DNA from: Mesorhizobium muleiense
GTDB taxonomy: Bacteria > Pseudomonadota > Alphaproteobacteria > Rhizobiales > Rhizobiaceae
Assembly: GCF_900099905.1 (NCBI RefSeq)
Contig: NZ_FNEE01000002.1
Coordinates: forward strand, 124,001 to 188,000
DNA: 64,000 nt
Reading direction: 5' to 3'
Part shown: positions 8,781 through 16,846 of the stretch, piece by piece
Position numbering within the stretch: the stretch's first letter is position 1
Layout of the letters: each line of letters begins with the position of its first letter
Notes under the pieces: model-generated
What the model saw: the letters and a program-made list of their open reading frames with translations, nothing else
Told to the model about the DNA's origin: nothing
Database searches by the model: none
Translations under genes and position numbers: made by a program

Positions 8781-9100
8781 GTCTGAGTTACGTTGTTGTC
8801 GGTTATCTCATCGGAATCAAAGGGAAGCGTCAAGGCTAAAGCGGCTGCGCTGGGATCAATGACCGCCTGACCGCGCAACCGCTCGATATGGTTCTCGGGC
8901 TGATACTCGATGATGCAGTCGATTGTATCGGACGAGGATGGGACGGAGCGGGGGAAAAGCTAACAAATTTTCATCCTTAAGACGGCGAATTCCGCGCTCT
9001 AGGTTCGAACGCTCGATGCCACGTTCATCCAGAACAATATGACCACCGCTCGCCAGATGAAAATTGAAACGCCTGGCGACTCGCGTCCGGCCCCTGTGTG
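8781..9100 (-). other. Gap with coding relics on the minus strand
   Basis: No intact gene. On the minus strand two overlapping frames look protein-like: one upstream (HLASGGHIVLDERGIERSN) and one closing at about 8749 (CIIEYQPENHIERLRGQAV, then ending WAAPLRQSG). Neither has a start codon and a stop lies directly before the second, so they look like pieces of one broken gene. The family was not recognised. Confidence 0.35.
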
Positions 9101-10147
9101 CTAAGCGATATGGGTATTCTCTCGTCGAACTGATTTTTCAGCAAAACGTTCGCGCCAGTAAGCGATCGTGCTAACGAGTCCTTCACTCAAATCCACGTGG
9201 GGGCGCCAACCGGTGGCGTTTATGAATCGTGCACTGTCCGCCAGCAGAGCGCGAACTTCGGAATTGGCAGGGCGCAGGCGTCCAGCATCCTGTTCAATGG
9301 GTTTGCGGCGATCAGCGAGCGTCATGACAAGCTCGATCAACTCGCCAATCGTGATGGCCTTGCCGCTACCTGCGTTGTAAGGACGTCCAAACTCGATTGC
9401 AGGTGATGCGCCGATGGCGAGGAACGCCGCGACAGTATCCGCGACGTAAGTGAAATCGCGGCTCGTCGAAGTATCGCCTAGCCGCACAGTGCTGACATCT
9501 GGATCCAGAACCTGACGGACGATGGTCGGGATCACCGCACGCTCACTCTGGCGCGGCCCGAACGTGTTGAAGGGCCGTAGTACGACGACGGGCACATCGA
9601 AGCTCCTGGCGTATGCTTCCGCCATCATATCCGCCCCGATCTTGGAGGCAGAATACGGAGACTGCCCCTGCAGGGGATGGGCCTCGCTGATGGGTACCGA
9701 CATGGCTGTGCCGTACACCTCGCTCGTCGACGTCTGCACCACGCGTCTGACCTGGTGCTCACGGGCTGCCTCCAGGACATTAAGCGACCCAATGATGTTC
9801 GTGTCCACGTAGGATTGCGCAGCTATGTAGGAATGCGGAATTGAGATAAGTGCGGCAAGATGGAAAACGATATCCTGCTCCGCTAGCAGCCGGCTCACAA
9901 AGGCGGCGTCCCGCACGTCGCCGCGGACGATCTTTAGCTTCGATGTCACCTCAATAGGAAGTTCATCGAGCCAGCCATGAGCGTCGAAAGAGTTGTACTG
10001 CGCCAGCGCCGTCACGTCGGCGCGCAGTGCAACAAGGTGCTCGGTGAGGTGCGAACCGATGAAGCCGTCGGCTCCGGTCACCAAAACCTTCGTTCCGCTG
10101 TAGCCGGATCCGTTAGACTGCTGCGGACTGCCCAGAACGTGTTCCAT
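9101..10147 (-). CDS. NAD-dependent sugar-nucleotide 4,6-dehydratase, LegB-like
   Basis: An extended short-chain dehydrogenase of 348 residues. It has a Rossmann TGADGFIGSH near residue 25, the active-site Thr-Ser stretch QTSTSEVYG, and YSASK with the catalytic Tyr and Lys. YNSFDAHGWLDELP and DIVFHLAALISIPHSY closely follow the pattern of LegB, which dehydrates a nucleotide-GlcNAc to the 4-keto-6-deoxy sugar. It is the last gene of a four-gene leftward operon with an aminotransferase and a nucleotidyltransferase, which fits this step. A GDP-mannose dehydratase-like role is the main alternative. Confidence 0.85.
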   Translation of the reverse strand: MEHVLGSPQQSNGSGYSGTKVLVTGADGFIGSHLTEHLVALRADVTALAQYNSFDAHGWLDELPIEVTSKLKIVRGDVRDAAFVSRLLAEQDIVFHLAALISIPHSYIAAQSYVDTNIIGSLNVLEAAREHQVRRVVQTSTSEVYGTAMSVPISEAHPLQGQSPYSASKIGADMMAEAYARSFDVPVVVLRPFNTFGPRQSERAVIPTIVRQVLDPDVSTVRLGDTSTSRDFTYVADTVAAFLAIGASPAIEFGRPYNAGSGKAITIGELIELVMTLADRRKPIEQDAGRLRPANSEVRALLADSARFINATGWRPHVDLSEGLVSTIAYWRERFAEKSVRRENTHIA

Positions 10148-10205
10148 CTCGTTTCTCTAAAGGCCCATGCGTTAGCGGAAGTGAAGGCAAAACATTGTCC
10201 AATCG

Positions 10206-10865
10206 CTATAGATGTGTTGCCGCAAGTTTCGTATCGATCCGCAAACCCGCAACGGCGAGGCTGCACAGGACAACCCACTTCATGTCGGTCGTAAGCGTTC
10301 GCTCGGCATAATAAGAAAGATCGATCCGCGCCTTCAGCGGAAACAGAATTTGCCGGTAGAATTCGACCGGATCTACATTCAGAGGGAAAAGAGCACTTTC
10401 GTTGCGGAAAACCCACTGACTGGGACCGAAGATCCCTGGCTTGTAGGCGAGCAAAGGGAGACTCGAGTTCGTGAAGCAATAGGCGAGTTCGAGGCTTTCG
10501 GGCCGGGGCCCGACCACTGCCATTTCACCCCGCAGGATGTTGATTAACTGCGGAAGCTCGTCGAGCTTGGTGATCGCGAGCACACGCCCGAAGCGCGACA
10601 TTCGCTCGTCAGCCATCATCGTAAGTGGCAGATGGCAGTCGCTTGCGTCGGGGCGGAACTTCCGGAGCTTGAGCATGGCGAACGGCCGGCCATTTCGGCC
10701 GAGCCGAGATTGCGAGAACAGAATCGGGCGGCCTGTCTCGACCAGAATGGCGATACTGGCGATCGCGATCACTGGGCTGAGTACAATCAGGCCGAGTGCG
10801 GCAAAGCCGATATCGAATAGGCGTGCCAGTCTCTCATTGTTAGACCGGCTCTGGGTTGAACTCAT
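10206..10865 (-). CDS. Initiating sugar-phosphate transferase (PglC/WcaJ-type core)
   Basis: A 219-residue phosphoglycosyl transferase with one N-terminal membrane segment (about 15-40). The domain follows: SQSRLGRNGRPFAMLKLRKF, then the catalytic Asp-Glu in KLDELPQ, then VGPRPE. It lacks the long N-terminal membrane domain of WcaJ, so it is the minimal monotopic type. It should move a sugar phosphate from its nucleotide to undecaprenyl phosphate at the inner membrane, starting the repeat unit. The chosen ATG overlaps the end of the aminotransferase gene by 26 bases, indicating coupling. Confidence 0.88.
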   Translation of the reverse strand: MSSTQSRSNNERLARLFDIGFAALGLIVLSPVIAIASIAILVETGRPILFSQSRLGRNGRPFAMLKLRKFRPDASDCHLPLTMMADERMSRFGRVLAITKLDELPQLINILRGEMAVVGPRPESLELAYCFTNSSLPLLAYKPGIFGPSQWVFRNESALFPLNVDPVEFYRQILFPLKARIDLSYYAERTLTTDMKWVVLCSLAVAGLRIDTKLAATHL

Positions 10866-12012
10866 TGTGCGCCTCAGTGCCCTTCCGCATTTCCGTTTGA
10901 TTCCCGATGGCGGCCGCGAGCATTTCGACGACATACTCGACATCGGCCGTCGTCATTTTGGGATGCAGCGGCAGGGTGAGCTCGCGACTGGCGAACGCAT
11001 CGGTTATCGGAAGCAAACCGCTGGCGCACCGCTCTTGGTATAGGCTGAGACGGTGCACCGGCGGATAGTGGATGGTGGTCTGTATCCCGGCGTTCCGGAG
11101 TTGGTCGATTACGGCATCGCGATCGACATTTCGCGGCAGAACCGCCGGCATGATATGGTGGGCACAAGCCCGCTCGCCAGAAAATGGTACAAGCACGTCG
11201 GGGCATGAGTGGGCGAGCCTCTCGCGGTAGTGCCGGCTCAGTCCGCGCCGCGTCGCATTCCAAGCCGGGAGCCGGCCGAGTTGCACGAGACCGATAGCCG
11301 CTCGAAGTTCGTCCATGCGATAGTTAAAGCCAAGCAGCACCACGTCGTAGTGCGGTGTACGGCTGTTCAGGCGCGCGAAAGTGCTGCTTGTCATTCCGTG
11401 GCCGCGCATCAAGCGGACGCGCTCGAGCAAGACAGGGTCTCGCACGGCCACGACTCCCCCTTCAGCCGTGGTCATGTTCTTGTTGCCGTAAAAGCTGAAC
11501 GCTACGGCGTCGCCAACGGATCCCGGACCTTCCACGCCCACAGCGTGAGCAGAATCCTCGACGAGCAGCAAACCCCGGCGTTCGGCGAGTTCGCGCCAAG
11601 CGGCGCGGTCGACGAGAGCACCGGCGTAGTGAACCAGGATGGCCGCTCTAGTTCTCGGCGTGCACAGCTCTTCGGCGCGCGCGGCACAGATCACTGGGAC
11701 TTCCAGGGACTCTATGTCGACGAATACCGGAGTGGCCCCTACATACAGCACGCTGTTTGCCGTCGCCGTGAAGGTGAGTGATGGCACCAATACCTCGTCG
11801 CCCGCCCCGATGCCCGCTGCCATCAGGATCAGATGCAGCGCCGCAGTACAGGAATTCACGGCCACGCAGTCGGGCAGGCCGTGGGCCGCGGCGAACGCCT
11901 CCTCAAAGGCGCGCACACGCGGCCCCATGGTGATCCAGCCGCTGTCGATCACCTCGGACAGTGCTGTCTTTTCCTCAGCACCAAGGACGGGTTCCGATAC
12001 GAGCAGCATCAT
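10840..12012 (-). CDS. PLP-dependent sugar aminotransferase (DegT/DnrJ/EryC1)
   Basis: A 390-residue fold-type I aminotransferase. DSAHAVG (Asp153, His156) and FYGNKNMTTAEGG with the PLP lysine at Lys178 are clear; GFNYRMDELRAAIG completes the family signature. It would add an amino group at C4 of the keto sugar made by the neighbouring dehydratase. GAGGG a few bases before ATGATG at 12012 decides the start; longer frames upstream overlap the nucleotidyltransferase. It most resembles LegC/perosamine-synthase types, but which sugar it acts on is inferred. Confidence 0.88.
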   Translation of the reverse strand: MMLLVSEPVLGAEEKTALSEVIDSGWITMGPRVRAFEEAFAAAHGLPDCVAVNSCTAALHLILMAAGIGAGDEVLVPSLTFTATANSVLYVGATPVFVDIESLEVPVICAARAEELCTPRTRAAILVHYAGALVDRAAWRELAERRGLLLVEDSAHAVGVEGPGSVGDAVAFSFYGNKNMTTAEGGVVAVRDPVLLERVRLMRGHGMTSSTFARLNSRTPHYDVVLLGFNYRMDELRAAIGLVQLGRLPAWNATRRGLSRHYRERLAHSCPDVLVPFSGERACAHHIMPAVLPRNVDRDAVIDQLRNAGIQTTIHYPPVHRLSLYQERCASGLLPITDAFASRELTLPLHPKMTTADVEYVVEMLAAAIGNQTEMRKGTEAHNEFNPEPV

Positions 12013-12061
12013 TGACCCTCGATCCATCAAGATCGCCGGCGCTGAGCACGCGCGGGCTGGT

Positions 12062-12781
12062 TCAGGCGGCCGCAACGACTTGGAAAGCCGGCAGTTCGTC
12101 ATCCCAGGCGAGTTCCTGAGCTGCCTGGAAGTCTTCGATCCGCCCGATGTCGAGCCAAAGGCCGTCATGCGGGAAGGTGAAAGCTGGTAGTCCGCGTCCC
12201 AAGAGGCTATGAATCAGATTGTCGAATCCGAATGGCACGCCTTCCGGGATGTAGTCCAGGACACTGGGTTCCATGCAGTAGACGCCCATGCTCATCATGT
12301 TGACCAGGAGGGGTTTCTCCTTGAAACCGTAAACGCGGTTGTCTGTCTGCTCGATCACCCCGAAGTCAAGTTTGGTCTTCCGCGACGCGGCGGCGATGGT
12401 GACCAGTCCACCATTCTTGCGATGGGCCGCTACAAAGGCGCCAAGGCTCAAGTCGGTCAGGACATCACCGTTGATGACTATGAAGGTCGAGTCCAGTTTC
12501 TCGCGCAGCAGCGTAAGCGGCCCGATCGTGCCGAGGGGTTCTCTTTCGCTCGTATAACTGATCCGCATACCCCACTGGTGGCCGTCGCCACAGAAACTAC
12601 TGATGAGATGTGCCAGGTAGCCAGTTGTGATGAAGACATCACAGAAGTCGTTACGCCGCAGCCATCGTAGAAGAAGTTCAAGAACGGGCTTGGAGTTAAC
12701 CGGCATGAGTGGCTTTGGAAGCACGGTGGTATAGGGGCGTAATCTCGTTCCTTGGCCTCCACACTGGATAACGACTTTCAT
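12062..12781 (-). CDS. Sugar-1-phosphate nucleotidyltransferase
   Basis: A 239-residue nucleotidyltransferase: GGQGTRLRPYT (nucleotide loop), LPKPLMPV, and INGDVLTDL with the metal-binding Asp. It ends after the core domain with no left-handed helix tail. The family spans glucose-1-P thymidylyl-, mannose-1-P guanylyl- and PtmE-like GlcN-1-P guanylyltransferases. A near-perfect ribosome site (GGGAGGATC) sits before ATG at 12781. It is the first gene of the leftward sugar operon, so it probably supplies the activated sugar for the dehydratase and aminotransferase. Confidence 0.88.
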   Translation of the reverse strand: MKVVIQCGGQGTRLRPYTTVLPKPLMPVNSKPVLELLLRWLRRNDFCDVFITTGYLAHLISSFCGDGHQWGMRISYTSEREPLGTIGPLTLLREKLDSTFIVINGDVLTDLSLGAFVAAHRKNGGLVTIAAASRKTKLDFGVIEQTDNRVYGFKEKPLLVNMMSMGVYCMEPSVLDYIPEGVPFGFDNLIHSLLGRGLPAFTFPHDGLWLDIGRIEDFQAAQELAWDDELPAFQVVAAA

Positions 12782-13128
12782 TTGATCCTCCCAAAAACTC
12801 ATTTCAACTGCATTCTCCACCGAGCGAGCGAACATAAGTAAATAGATTTTGTGTAGGTGTACAGGGCGCAGAAGGGCAGGGACTCCAATGGGAGAGAGTG
12901 CTAGAAGCCGTTGCGCGCTATCCCGAAGGAGACTTCGTGGCCTATCCCGAAAGGTAAGACTCGGCGGATGGTCACAACCGCTGCATGACCATGCCGAACC
13001 GCTGCATGACCATGCCGAACCGCTGCATGCCCATGCCGAGCTCGAACGAGCTACCCCACATTCGCGATTGATCCGGTTCTTCGTGAGCGGCTTCACTATG
13101 GCGTCGCGGTTGGATAAAGTTGAGTGGC
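12782..13128. promoter_or_regulatory. Divergent intergenic region of the EPS island
   Basis: Lies between the leftward sugar operon and the rightward propeller gene, so promoters for both should be here. No clear -35/-10 pair was found by eye. It contains a 21-bp tandem repeat (12979-13041). Open frames on the minus strand here only reflect that repeat. Confidence 0.45.
12979..13041. repeat. Three tandem copies of a 21-bp unit
   Basis: The unit CGCTGCATGACCATGCCGAA plus C is repeated at 12979-12999, 13000-13020 and 13021-13041, the third with two differences. It sits 88-150 bases before the propeller gene. Regular spacing of two helical turns would suit cooperative protein binding, but this is unproven. 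Confidence 0.85.
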
Positions 13129-14433
13129 ATGAGTAACCTCGCTCGGTCACCCGCAGGTCGCAAGGGCCCTGGACTAGGGCCCGGGTCGATGTATTCGTCC
13201 GGTCGCCTATGCTTGACCATGCTTCTCCTGCTGGCCGGCGACGCCGTTCGTCCAATCGAGGCGCGATGGTTCGCTGAACACTCCGTGTTTGATTTGCAAG
13301 CGGCCGTGGTCCCGATGCCGTCTATGGCGCAACCGGGTTACCTCCAGACTGTGACGGATCCTGTATTCGGGACTGCTTTTACGCGTGTAACGGACCCTGG
13401 CTATGACATGGGCGAGGGCATGGCCTGCTCGAAAGAGTATTGCAGGCATCGCTACTCCAGCACCCACGCTTGGAATGCAGACCAGAGCTTTCTGCTGATT
13501 GCGAATGGGTGTTCGGGGATGTGTTTCCTCGACGGTCGCACATACCAGCCCCTGTTCCACCGACCGATGGATGAAGATTGCAAATGGCACCCGACCAACG
13601 CGGCAGTCATGATTTGCGTGTACGCTGACCGGGTGACCCTGTGGTCACCGAGGGACGATGTGCATAGCGTCGTATACCGGCCGACCAATTACACCGACCT
13701 GCAATTCGGCCCCTACAAAGGCAACCTGTCCAACGATGGACGGCGCCTAGTTCTGCGCGCCCGCAACGCCTCCGGCGAACTTGTCGCCTTCCCATACGAC
13801 ATCGAGAAGCGCTCCAAATTCCCTGACCTTTTCCTTGGATCTCTACCGGGCAAGAATGGCTATTGCGGCATTTCAGCCTCCGGCCGCTTCGTTGTCTGTT
13901 TCCAGACCCTTCCGACCGGCACTGAAACGGTACACGTCTTCACGGAAGGCGGCCGAGAGGTCCAGGTCTGGGAGGAGCACCACCGGCCCGGGCACGGCGA
14001 CATGATCGTCGATGAAGACGGCCGCGATGTATACATCGGCATCAGCAAGGCGAACCCGGACAAATGGCACGTTATCAAGAGGCGCCTCGACGATGGCAAG
14101 GTCACTGATTTGACGCCGCCCGGCTATGCAACCCATGCGTCGGTTCGCAATGTGGCGCGTCCCGGATGGGTATTCCTCAGTTACGAGGGCAGCCTCGCGC
14201 AAGTAGCGGACAACCCAGGCTGGGCCCCGTTTTATCAGGAGATCGTGGCCTTAAGGACGGATGGAAGCGGAAAGGTCCGGCGCATCGTGCATACGTACAA
14301 CAGCCGATCCGATTATTACAGCGAAAGCCATGCCTCCCCATCACCCGACGGTTCGCAGGTGATCTGGTCGAGCAACTGGGGGCGCCCAGGCAGCCCGGTC
14401 GCGGCCTACGTCGCTACGATCACCTGGCCTTGA
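13129..14433 (+). CDS. Exported propeller-like protein of the EPS island
   Basis: About 435 residues, with a hydrophobic signal-type segment (LCLTMLLLLAGDAV) near the N-terminus; an ATG at 13189 would place it at the very start and is a good alternative. The rest is a series of beta-rich repeats with motifs such as SSTHAWNADQSFLLI, GNLSNDGRRLVLRA and HASPSPDGSQVIWSSNW, typical of TolB/WD-like propellers. Several cysteines suggest a folded exported protein. It may bind or cleave the polymer, but no catalytic residues are recognised. It converges on the FemAB-type gene. Confidence 0.75.
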   Translation: MSNLARSPAGRKGPGLGPGSMYSSGRLCLTMLLLLAGDAVRPIEARWFAEHSVFDLQAAVVPMPSMAQPGYLQTVTDPVFGTAFTRVTDPGYDMGEGMACSKEYCRHRYSSTHAWNADQSFLLIANGCSGMCFLDGRTYQPLFHRPMDEDCKWHPTNAAVMICVYADRVTLWSPRDDVHSVVYRPTNYTDLQFGPYKGNLSNDGRRLVLRARNASGELVAFPYDIEKRSKFPDLFLGSLPGKNGYCGISASGRFVVCFQTLPTGTETVHVFTEGGREVQVWEEHHRPGHGDMIVDEDGRDVYIGISKANPDKWHVIKRRLDDGKVTDLTPPGYATHASVRNVARPGWVFLSYEGSLAQVADNPGWAPFYQEIVALRTDGSGKVRRIVHTYNSRSDYYSESHASPSPDGSQVIWSSNWGRPGSPVAAYVATITWP

Positions 14434-14466
14434 GAGGTCGAGCACTGTTGCCGCCCCGGTTAATCT

Positions 14467-15525
14467 TCACGGAATATTGCGCACGATGTGCGGCCCCAGC
14501 CCATTCGCGATGGAGATAGGCAATTTCTTCCAGCACGTTATGGCGAATGCATACTTGGGATTGCTCGGCGCAAGCTCCGGAAACGCCTTGCCCGCAGCGA
14601 GCCAGTAACACCAGAACAAGGGCTTCACTTGGGGCTTCCATTGAATCTTGAACGTGTAAGTGCCGGCCCCAATTGTCGAGCGCCCCAAATCCAGATCGGA
14701 TGCCCCGGATTCGCAGGCCAATTCTATTGCCTTCCAGTAGAGATACTCATTCACGTGATTGAACGCCGCGTCGTAGTCGGAACAGACCCATGGCAACTCG
14801 ATCACATCACCGGTGCGCATGGCCAGGGCTGCAGCCACCGGCTTGCCTCCCAGCCGAACGAGCAGGATCTGCGAATCCGCGGTGCTTTCCAGTATACTTC
14901 TAAAGAAGACTGGACTATGCACCGGTGTGCCGAGATCGCGCATATTTTTGCTGAATACACGATAGAAGTCATCGAGTGCCTCGTGTCCGGCGCGCGAGAA
15001 TTCGACACCCGCTCTCTGCGCCTTGCGCACTTTTCCCCTTAGGCGAGAACTCAGTCCGGACCAGTGAATTTGGGGATCGGCTTCGATCGACACGATCAAC
15101 GCCGCCTTGTGCTGGCGGACCTGCCACGATGCTCCGACGCTCTGACTGGTTGCGAAGGTCTGCCGAAGTTCGATGTGTCCAGCGCCCCGGCCTTGGGCCA
15201 AGCCGATGGCAGCCTTCGCGAGGGCTTCCTCGATTTCAAGACCGTCTGCCAGGATGCCGCCGTAGTTCACAAAGGGAAGCGACACGAAGGAGTGTCCGAA
15301 TAGCCGGCTCTTCATCTCGAAAAGCGGCAGAACGCCACAGGTGGCGCCCCCGCTTCGAGCCATGAGATAGTAGGGCCGATGTCCGAAGCTCCGCTGCAGG
15401 ATGTCCCGCCAAAGCGTGAAATGATAACATGACCGGTTCGGCGACGCGTTGACATAGGCATCCCACTCATGGTCGAGCCCAGCGCGCGCTGTGTCCACAA
15501 TCTCAACGGATGCCACTGGGAACAT
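14467..15525 (-). CDS. FemAB-type / GNAT acyltransferase, EPS-associated
   Basis: A 352-residue protein with two GNAT-like halves. The N-terminal part shows YHFTLWRDILQRSFGHRPYYL and the C-terminal part LVRLGGKPVAAALAM followed by LDLGRSTIGAGTYTFKIQWKP. This pattern matches the FemAB-related proteins found in XrtA/PEP-CTERM-type EPS clusters. They are thought to transfer an aminoacyl or acyl group, perhaps onto an amino sugar such as the one made by the leftward operon. Located between the propeller protein and the deacetylase and transcribed leftward. The substrate is inferred. Confidence 0.8.
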   Translation of the reverse strand: MFPVASVEIVDTARAGLDHEWDAYVNASPNRSCYHFTLWRDILQRSFGHRPYYLMARSGGATCGVLPLFEMKSRLFGHSFVSLPFVNYGGILADGLEIEEALAKAAIGLAQGRGAGHIELRQTFATSQSVGASWQVRQHKAALIVSIEADPQIHWSGLSSRLRGKVRKAQRAGVEFSRAGHEALDDFYRVFSKNMRDLGTPVHSPVFFRSILESTADSQILLVRLGGKPVAAALAMRTGDVIELPWVCSDYDAAFNHVNEYLYWKAIELACESGASDLDLGRSTIGAGTYTFKIQWKPQVKPLFWCYWLAAGKAFPELAPSNPKYAFAITCWKKLPISIANGLGPHIVRNIP

Positions 15526-15916
15526 TCTCCCGATAAAGCCCGTGCTGCAATCCGCAAGTCTATATCGATCCTGGATGTCAGTCTTCTATCCAAGATGGGA
15601 CATAGTGGGACCGCTTTCTCTTCCGTGCTCCCGACCGGCTACAAATCTACGGTAATGGTTGGGTGCAATGGTGGCCCGACTGCGAGGGCAAGCCGCAACG
15701 TTGATCCGGTTCGGCGGAGTCGACGCAGCACCTCGCACTTTAGGGATATACCCCGTCAGAGGCGATAGCGGCTGTTGCTCGTGTGGTAACCTGACATGGT
15801 AGTGCCTCAAGGCAGGCTCGCAGTCGACAGAAATCAACGAGTAATGGTCGATCCGTGCGGTGAAAAGGTCAGATTGTCGGTGTGCCCAAAATGACTAGGT
15901 TTGCGAGATAAATACG
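15526..15916. promoter_or_regulatory. Divergent control region before the main EPS operon
   Basis: A 391-bp non-coding gap between the FemAB-type gene (leftward) and the deacetylase (rightward). The promoter of the long rightward operon should lie here. A near-palindrome GGGATATACCC at about 15742-15752 is a possible regulator site. Nothing else was recognised. Confidence 0.4.
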
Positions 15917-16846
15917 ATGGATGAAAAGCCGCCGAGGTGTCTTCTGACCATCGATGTCGAGGACTGGTTTCACAGCTATAACTATGGGAACCTGGTTTCA
16001 AAGGAGCACTGGCGTGATTATGAAGGTCATGTGGAACAAAACACGCTGAGGATTCTTGAAGTACTCGACCGGAGTGGCGTTCGAGGTACGTTTTTCATTC
16101 TGGGCTGGGTGGCCGAGCACTATTCGGGCCTAGTCCGTCGGATCGCCAATGCCGGTCACGAAGTGGCGTCGCACGGTTACGGCCACGACCCGGTCTATTC
16201 TCTCACTCCTGATCAGTTTCGCTCCGATGTTCGGCGGTCGAAAGACGTGCTGGAGGATATTGTCGGTCGGCCGATCGAAGGCTATCGCGCGCCCTGCTTC
16301 TCGATTACCAATTGGGCACTGCCGATCCTGCGAGAATTGGGATTCACTTACGATTCTTCGTTCTTCCCGACCACAACACATGACCGTTACGGCCGCCTGG
16401 AAGGGATCAATGTCGGATCGGGTCTCGTCGAAGTTCATGACGGGTTTTTCGAGGTTTGTATCTCCTGCCTGCACACGGCGCGTTTTGCTGTGCCGTGGGG
16501 CGGCGGGGGATATTTCCGGCTCTTTCCATACGGACTGTGGCTGGGGGGCGTGCGTCGGATTCTCCGCTCCGGCGTGCCCTATGTTTTCTACATCCACCCT
16601 TGGGAGATAGATCCGGATCCGCCGCAAGTCCCAGGGCTCAAGGGTCTTCGGGCCCTGAGGCAGCGGGTCAACCTAACCCGATGCGAAGCGCGTTTAGCCG
16701 CGCTATTGGGAGCGTTTCCTTGGTGCCCTATCACGGAAGCCATTGACGACCTCGCCACGATGGCGCGACCGCAGATCGATCTCGGACTTACGGCTCGGCC
16801 ACCGCGACCGGTCGCGGCCTCAGGGAGGCCGAGATGTGCGGATTGA
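15917..16846 (+). CDS. Polysaccharide deacetylase with DUF3473
   Basis: A 309-residue NodB-fold deacetylase. TIDVEDWFH gives the catalytic Asp pair, ASHGYGH the metal-binding His residues, and GYRAPCFS motif 3. The C-terminal part (FYIHPWEIDPDPP) is the DUF3473 extension typical of deacetylases in exosortase-linked EPS clusters. No signal peptide is visible, so it probably acts in the cytoplasm or at the inner face of the membrane, unlike secreted chitin deacetylases. First gene of the rightward operon, and it overlaps the next by 13 bases. Confidence 0.92.
   Translation: MDEKPPRCLLTIDVEDWFHSYNYGNLVSKEHWRDYEGHVEQNTLRILEVLDRSGVRGTFFILGWVAEHYSGLVRRIANAGHEVASHGYGHDPVYSLTPDQFRSDVRRSKDVLEDIVGRPIEGYRAPCFSITNWALPILRELGFTYDSSFFPTTTHDRYGRLEGINVGSGLVEVHDGFFEVCISCLHTARFAVPWGGGGYFRLFPYGLWLGGVRRILRSGVPYVFYIHPWEIDPDPPQVPGLKGLRALRQRVNLTRCEARLAALLGAFPWCPITEAIDDLATMARPQIDLGLTARPPRPVAASGRPRCAD

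Noticed and set aside
12979..13041. Possible CRISPR array
   Set aside because: Three 21-bp units are directly adjacent with no spacers, and no cas genes occur in the window.
12782..13255. Upstream extension of the nucleotidyltransferase and a 82-codon minus-strand frame
   Set aside because: The extension translates the 21-bp repeats into a Ser/Cys/Trp-rich string. The real start has an excellent ribosome site at 12781.
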